Both the position numbers and the translations under genes were made by a program. Shown piece by piece: positions 7,904 through 11,076 of a stretch of 11,076 bases of DNA (position 1 is the stretch's first letter; each line of letters begins with the position of its first letter). The stretch comes from Desulfobacteraceae bacterium (GTDB lineage Bacteria > Desulfobacterota > Desulfobacteria > Desulfobacterales > Desulfobacteraceae): NCBI GenBank assembly GCA_003354055.1, contig PIVQ01000184.1:1-11076 (forward strand). The letters run 5' to 3'. The notes below the pieces were generated by a model that worked only from the letters and a program-made list of their open reading frames with translations, had not been told where the DNA came from and searched no databases.

Positions 7904-8061
7904 ATAATTAGTGTCGGACCGAAAACCCGTGCTTGGATGAAAACTTGCCCATATGCAAGGCGCAAGAAAGTCTGAAACCGGAGTGTACTATAGTACATGA
8001 GGATTTCAGATTTTTGCAGCAACGCGGCAGATGGGTGAGTTTTCGTTCAAGCACTAGTTAT
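7904..8061. repeat. Large imperfect inverted repeat (extragenic palindrome) between dctM and lutA
   Basis: Outer arms 7929-7956 and 8027-8054 are 28 nt each and match in 23 positions as inverted copies. Four of the five mismatches become G-U pairs in one of the two RNA strands. Inside them, TCTGAAA (7971-7977) pairs with TTTCAGA (8004-8010), and the centre (7984-7997) is a perfect 14-bp palindrome, TGTACTATAGTACA. A further outer pair, 7904-7913 and 8052-8061, matches 9 of 10, so the left side seems to hold two overlapping versions of the outer arm. The right edge covers the dctM stop codon (8058-8060). On the minus strand only four T follow the hairpin, so it is a poor intrinsic terminator. 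The size and nested form resemble dispersed palindromic elements or MITEs. I recall similar sequences in Desulfobacterales genomes but cannot verify this here. No protein-coding potential seen. Confidence 0.8.
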
Positions 8062-9443
8062 CCATAGGCTACCGACGGGAGCCATGTAACAAGCCAGGGC
8101 CACATCATGACAATAAACAACCCGGTTAGCTGCAGAATAATAAACGGTATTACCCCTTTGTAGATATCCATCAGCTTGATTTCAGGAGGAGAAACCCCCT
8201 TCAGATAAAAAATAGCAAAGCCGACGGGAGGGGTGAGAAAGGATGTCTGAAGGCTGATTGCCACCAATATGGCAAACCAGACAAGTTCCGGACTGTCGAT
8301 TGTTCCGAATCCCGGGATCTCAAGGCCTAACTTCGTTATGACCGGGGACAAAATCGGCAAAATGATCAGGGTAATCTCAATCCAGTCCAGAAAAAAACCA
8401 AGCAAAAAGACCATTCCAAGTATAACGGTGATAATGCCATAGGGCCCGAAGGGAAGACTTGTAAAAAGGGCTGCAATAAATTCATCGCCACCAAGTTCCC
8501 TTAATACCAGGGCAAAGCAGGTTGCACCGATGAGGATACCAAAAATATATCCGGTTGTGTTGAAGGTGTTTTGAAGAACTTCTTTGAGTATTTTAAGATT
8601 CAGCTTCTTGTTGATAAATGCCAGAATAATTGCCCCCAGCGCCCCGATACCACTGGCCTCGGTTGGGGTGGCAATACCTAAAAATATGGATCCCAACACC
8701 GCCAAAATCAATGCGCCGGTGGGAAGGATGGTTTTGAATACCGCCCAGACAGCACTGAGGTTCAATTCCTGCTGGTCTTGGGCAAGGGGGGCATTTTGAG
8801 GCAGGAAAAAACCATAACCCAGTATATAAATCATATAGAGCAGGCCCAGAATAATGCCGGGTATCAAGGCCCCCATGAACAAATCCCCCACAGAAAGGCT
8901 TAATTGGTCGGCCATCATCACCAGCATAATACTGGGGGGGATGAGGATACCTAAGGTTCCAGAGGCGCACACGGTCCCCACGGCCAATGGTTTTGCATAG
9001 CCTTGGCTGAGCATGGCCGGAAGAGACAGCAATCCCAGGAGCACCACGGATGCCCCGATAATGCCGGTTGCTGCGGCAAGAAGGATGCCGATGACGGTGA
9101 CACTAATGGCAAGTCCCCCTCTGACCTTGCCGAAGAGACCCTGCATGGCAATCATCATTTTTTCTGCAATACCGGATCTGTCCAGCATCAACCCCATGAA
9201 AACAAACATCGGAAGAGCAATCAGTATCCAGTTGTAAAGGACTTTATAAAGCCTGTTTACCACAATACCGATGGTCATGTAATCAAGCCCTGTGATTGTT
9301 CCCAGCCACAGGTCCGAGCAATACCCGATTAATGTGAAGATCATGGCCACCCCGCCCAGAATAAAAGCGATGGGGTAACCTGTGAACAAAAGCCCGATAA
9401 AGCTCAGCATCATACAGATAACAAGAATACCGTTAAAATCCAT
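8058..9443 (-). CDS. dctM: TRAP transporter large permease subunit DctM
   Basis: Large membrane subunit of a tripartite ATP-independent periplasmic transporter; it forms the sodium-coupled translocation path. 461 residues, somewhat longer than many DctM proteins (about 425-440), with about a dozen hydrophobic segments. Family motifs: GTLGILIPPS (162-171) followed by ADQLSLSVGDLFMGALIPG, IATPTEASG (257-265), LGFFLDWIE (348-356) and LTPPVG (403-408). The SVGDLF version is what I associate with the oxoacid/haloacid-type TRAP permeases, not the C4-dicarboxylate type. Its ATG lies inside the end of dctQ (11-bp overlap) with no strong ribosome site, so translational coupling is likely. The TAA stop lies at the edge of the large inverted repeat. 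Confidence 0.95.
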   Translation of the reverse strand: MDFNGILVICMMLSFIGLLFTGYPIAFILGGVAMIFTLIGYCSDLWLGTITGLDYMTIGIVVNRLYKVLYNWILIALPMFVFMGLMLDRSGIAEKMMIAMQGLFGKVRGGLAISVTVIGILLAAATGIIGASVVLLGLLSLPAMLSQGYAKPLAVGTVCASGTLGILIPPSIMLVMMADQLSLSVGDLFMGALIPGIILGLLYMIYILGYGFFLPQNAPLAQDQQELNLSAVWAVFKTILPTGALILAVLGSIFLGIATPTEASGIGALGAIILAFINKKLNLKILKEVLQNTFNTTGYIFGILIGATCFALVLRELGGDEFIAALFTSLPFGPYGIITVILGMVFLLGFFLDWIEITLIILPILSPVITKLGLEIPGFGTIDSPELVWFAILVAISLQTSFLTPPVGFAIFYLKGVSPPEIKLMDIYKGVIPFIILQLTGLFIVMMWPWLVTWLPSVAYG

Positions 9444-9975
9444 CAGATGATTTCCCGTGATTTTTTTTAAGATAAGACACAGCCCCTATGAATCGGGACA
9501 AAGAACCACAAAACAGCAGAAAGAATGAAATGGGAATAATTGATTTGATTGCCCATCGATAGGGAAGTCCCATGGGCGCATCCGATCGTTCTCCCACTCT
9601 AAAAGATTCAGCAGCAAAGTCCCAGCCGTGCATAAGAAAAATAAAAATCATGGGCCAAAGCAGTAAAACAATGCCCACGATTTCTATTTTTTCTTTAGTC
9701 GGCCTGGAAAATCGTGACTGCATGATGTCTAAACGGATATGGGAGTCTTTAACAAAAGAATATGAAAAACTCAGCATAACAACCACGGCATAGATATGCC
9801 ATTGTATTTCCTCAAGAGCCACAAAGCTTTTTTGGAATACATAACGGAGGATGACCTGGACAAGAATTGTCACAATCAATAGGGCAATGAGCCATGATGC
9901 GGCATTGCCGATACCCATGATTACCCTGCCAGGCAGATCAGCCCAGCCGTGTTTGGTTTTTTCATCAACTTTCAT
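9433..9975 (-). CDS. dctQ: TRAP transporter small permease subunit DctQ
   Basis: Small membrane subunit of the TRAP transporter, which pairs with DctM and helps dock the binding protein. 180 residues, normal for the family. Four hydrophobic segments are visible at about 27-46, 60-77, 97-115 and 142-163, with the typical DctQ motif HIRLDIM (79-85) after the second and GLPYRWAIK (136-144) before the fourth. The start at 9975 has AAGG (9983-9986) 7 nt upstream. It begins 16 bp after the dctP stop and overlaps dctM by 11 bp, so the three are co-transcribed. The sequence itself does not show the substrate. Confidence 0.93.
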   Translation of the reverse strand: MKVDEKTKHGWADLPGRVIMGIGNAASWLIALLIVTILVQVILRYVFQKSFVALEEIQWHIYAVVVMLSFSYSFVKDSHIRLDIMQSRFSRPTKEKIEIVGIVLLLWPMIFIFLMHGWDFAAESFRVGERSDAPMGLPYRWAIKSIIPISFFLLFCGSLSRFIGAVSYLKKNHGKSSDGF

Positions 9976-9991
9976 GATTCAGCCTTTTTTT

Positions 9992-11062
9992 CTATTGTTT
10001 GGCTTTTCGAGGCAAGAAACCGAATTCTTTCCAATAGGTATAATCCGCCCTGAATGCAGACATATCATCCCATATTTTTTTAAACGCAGGTCTTTGTTCG
10101 CTTTGTTCCTTTGCCACTTCGTCCCAGGTTTTTTTAAACAATGCCAGCATATCATCGGACCAATACATGGTATGAACACCCCGTTTTTCGATATTTTCTT
10201 TGATGGCCGTTCCCTGAATGGCTTCACAATGGGCGATGGTTCTGACGATGTTTGACTTGGTTGCCATTTCCAGCAGCGCCTGCTGACTCTTGGACATCTT
10301 ATCCCAGGTGCCTTTGTTGATGAGCATTTCAAGCAAGGTGGCCTGCTGGTGCCATCCCGGAAAATAATTATATTTTACAACCTTGTAAAACCCCAATTTC
10401 TGGTCAATGGCAGGGAAAGAAAATTCAGCCGCATCGATAACACCCTTTTCAAGGGCCTGGAAAATTTCTCCGGCCGGCATTACATTTACCGCAACACCCA
10501 ATTTTTGCATAACCTTGCCGCCAAGCCCAAGAAATCGCATCTTCAGTCCCTCTAAATCTTCAGGGCCGTTGATGGGTTTTTTGAACCAGCCCGATGTTTC
10601 AGGAGAGATAACTGCATAGGGCAATACTTTTACATTGTAACCGGCATTATCATACATTTCCTGGTAAAGTTTGAGACCGTTGCCGTTAAAAATCCAGGCC
10701 AGATATTCATCCGCTTCCGGCCCAAATGGAACAGAAGAAAAAAGAGCTGCTTCCGGAATTTTTCCCTGCCAATAAACACCGGCACCGAACCCTGCATTAA
10801 CTTTACCCGAGGAAACCGCACCCAGAATCTCAAATGGGGGAAGAAGCTTGCCCGGTTCATAATACTTGATCTGGATATTTCCATTACTGGCCGCTTTGAT
10901 ATCTTGGGCAAGCGCAGGAATGGAATCCCCCAGCACGGGGAGCGAGGTTGAAAAGCAGAGCGGGGTCTTGAGCAGCAGCTTTTTTTCCTGGGCATGGGCC
11001 ACAATTGACAACATCAGAACAAGGCTTGCGGCAAAAAGACTAAGGGCGATTTGTTTTTTCAT
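9992..11062 (-). CDS. dctP: TRAP transporter substrate-binding protein DctP, 2-oxoacid/lactate-like
   Basis: Periplasmic binding protein that captures an organic acid and delivers it to DctQM. 356 residues with a clear Sec signal peptide (MKKQIALSLF, hydrophobic core, AHA-Q cleavage after residue 24). The TRAP signature is present: GLKMRFLGLGGKVMQKLG (172-189) with Arg176, which in this family binds the substrate carboxylate, then ALEKGVIDAAEF (203-214) and FPGWHQQATLLEMLINK (234-250). This pattern resembles TakP (2-oxoacids) and the Thermus lactate-binding protein more than DctP for C4-dicarboxylates. From memory those relatives usually have Trp after the Glu that is Glu213 here; this protein has Phe214. 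The start at 11062 is well supported by AAGGAG (11071-11076) 8 nt upstream. First gene of the minus-strand run as far as the window shows; its promoter lies beyond the right edge. With lutABC downstream, lactate is the most likely ligand (inference). Confidence 0.94.
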   Translation of the reverse strand: MKKQIALSLFAASLVLMLSIVAHAQEKKLLLKTPLCFSTSLPVLGDSIPALAQDIKAASNGNIQIKYYEPGKLLPPFEILGAVSSGKVNAGFGAGVYWQGKIPEAALFSSVPFGPEADEYLAWIFNGNGLKLYQEMYDNAGYNVKVLPYAVISPETSGWFKKPINGPEDLEGLKMRFLGLGGKVMQKLGVAVNVMPAGEIFQALEKGVIDAAEFSFPAIDQKLGFYKVVKYNYFPGWHQQATLLEMLINKGTWDKMSKSQQALLEMATKSNIVRTIAHCEAIQGTAIKENIEKRGVHTMYWSDDMLALFKKTWDEVAKEQSEQRPAFKKIWDDMSAFRADYTYWKEFGFLPRKAKQ

Positions 11063-11068
11063 TGCGAT

Positions 11069-11076
11069 CTCTCCTT
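11069..11076 (-). promoter_or_regulatory. Ribosome binding site of dctP
   Basis: AAGGAGAG on the minus strand, with the AAGGAG core ending 8 nt before ATG 11062. This is the strongest Shine-Dalgarno site among the minus-strand genes and fits high expression of the periplasmic binding protein relative to the permease subunits. Confidence 0.75.

Noticed and set aside
7849..7928. Separate promoter for lutA on the minus strand (TTCAAC, 17 bp, TAATAT)
   Set aside because: Only 3/6 and 4/6 consensus matches; not distinguishable from chance in an AT-rich spacer.
7929..8054. CRISPR repeat or tRNA-like gene in the dctM-lutA spacer
   Set aside because: There is one inverted repeat unit, no regularly spaced direct repeats, and no cloverleaf with CCA or anticodon arm.

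Overview
The window reads as a mid-GC Gram-negative chromosome segment, most likely from a sulfate-reducing Desulfobacterota (Desulfobacteraceae-like) organism. That placement is inference, from the combination of a Cache-type chemoreceptor, a 7TM-DISM hybrid kinase, TRAP plus Lut lactate genes, and an extragenic palindrome of a style I associate with that group. No rRNA, tRNA, CRISPR array, transposase or phage gene is visible, and no gene-free stretch exceeds about 210 bases.

Left part, plus strand (1-4799): the 3' portion of a methyl-accepting chemotaxis protein with two tandem Cache ligand-binding modules, cut by the window edge. After a 122-bp gap with a plausible sigma70 promoter comes a membrane-bound hybrid histidine kinase (extracellular 7TMR-DISM domain, seven membrane segments, PAS, HisKA, HATPase, receiver). 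The kinase reading frame can be extended to a TTG at 1917, but that codon lies just upstream of and partly inside the promoter, so the start is placed at 1998.

Right part, minus strand (11062 down to 4869), convergent with the kinase: six genes in one direction, dctP-dctQ-dctM-lutA-lutB-lutC. DctPQM is a tripartite TRAP transporter whose binding protein resembles the 2-oxoacid/lactate class. LutABC is the iron-sulfur L-lactate oxidation complex. Together they suggest a lactate (or related 2-hydroxy acid) uptake-and-oxidation unit: periplasmic capture, sodium-driven import, then oxidation to pyruvate. dctP/dctQ/dctM are tightly packed (16-bp gap, then 11-bp overlap), as are lutA/lutB/lutC (10- and 30-bp gaps). 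The two halves are separated by 209 bp.

That 209-bp spacer is the most unusual structure here. It holds a large imperfect inverted repeat (core 7929-8054, possibly 7904-8061) with a perfect 14-bp palindrome at its centre and an outer edge touching the dctM stop codon. It looks like a mobile or repetitive extragenic palindrome and could tune the ratio of transporter to enzyme mRNA. All proteins belong to known families. I see no clearly undescribed system; the open questions are the palindrome, the transporter-enzyme coupling, and whether the neighbouring receptor and kinase sense the same substrate.
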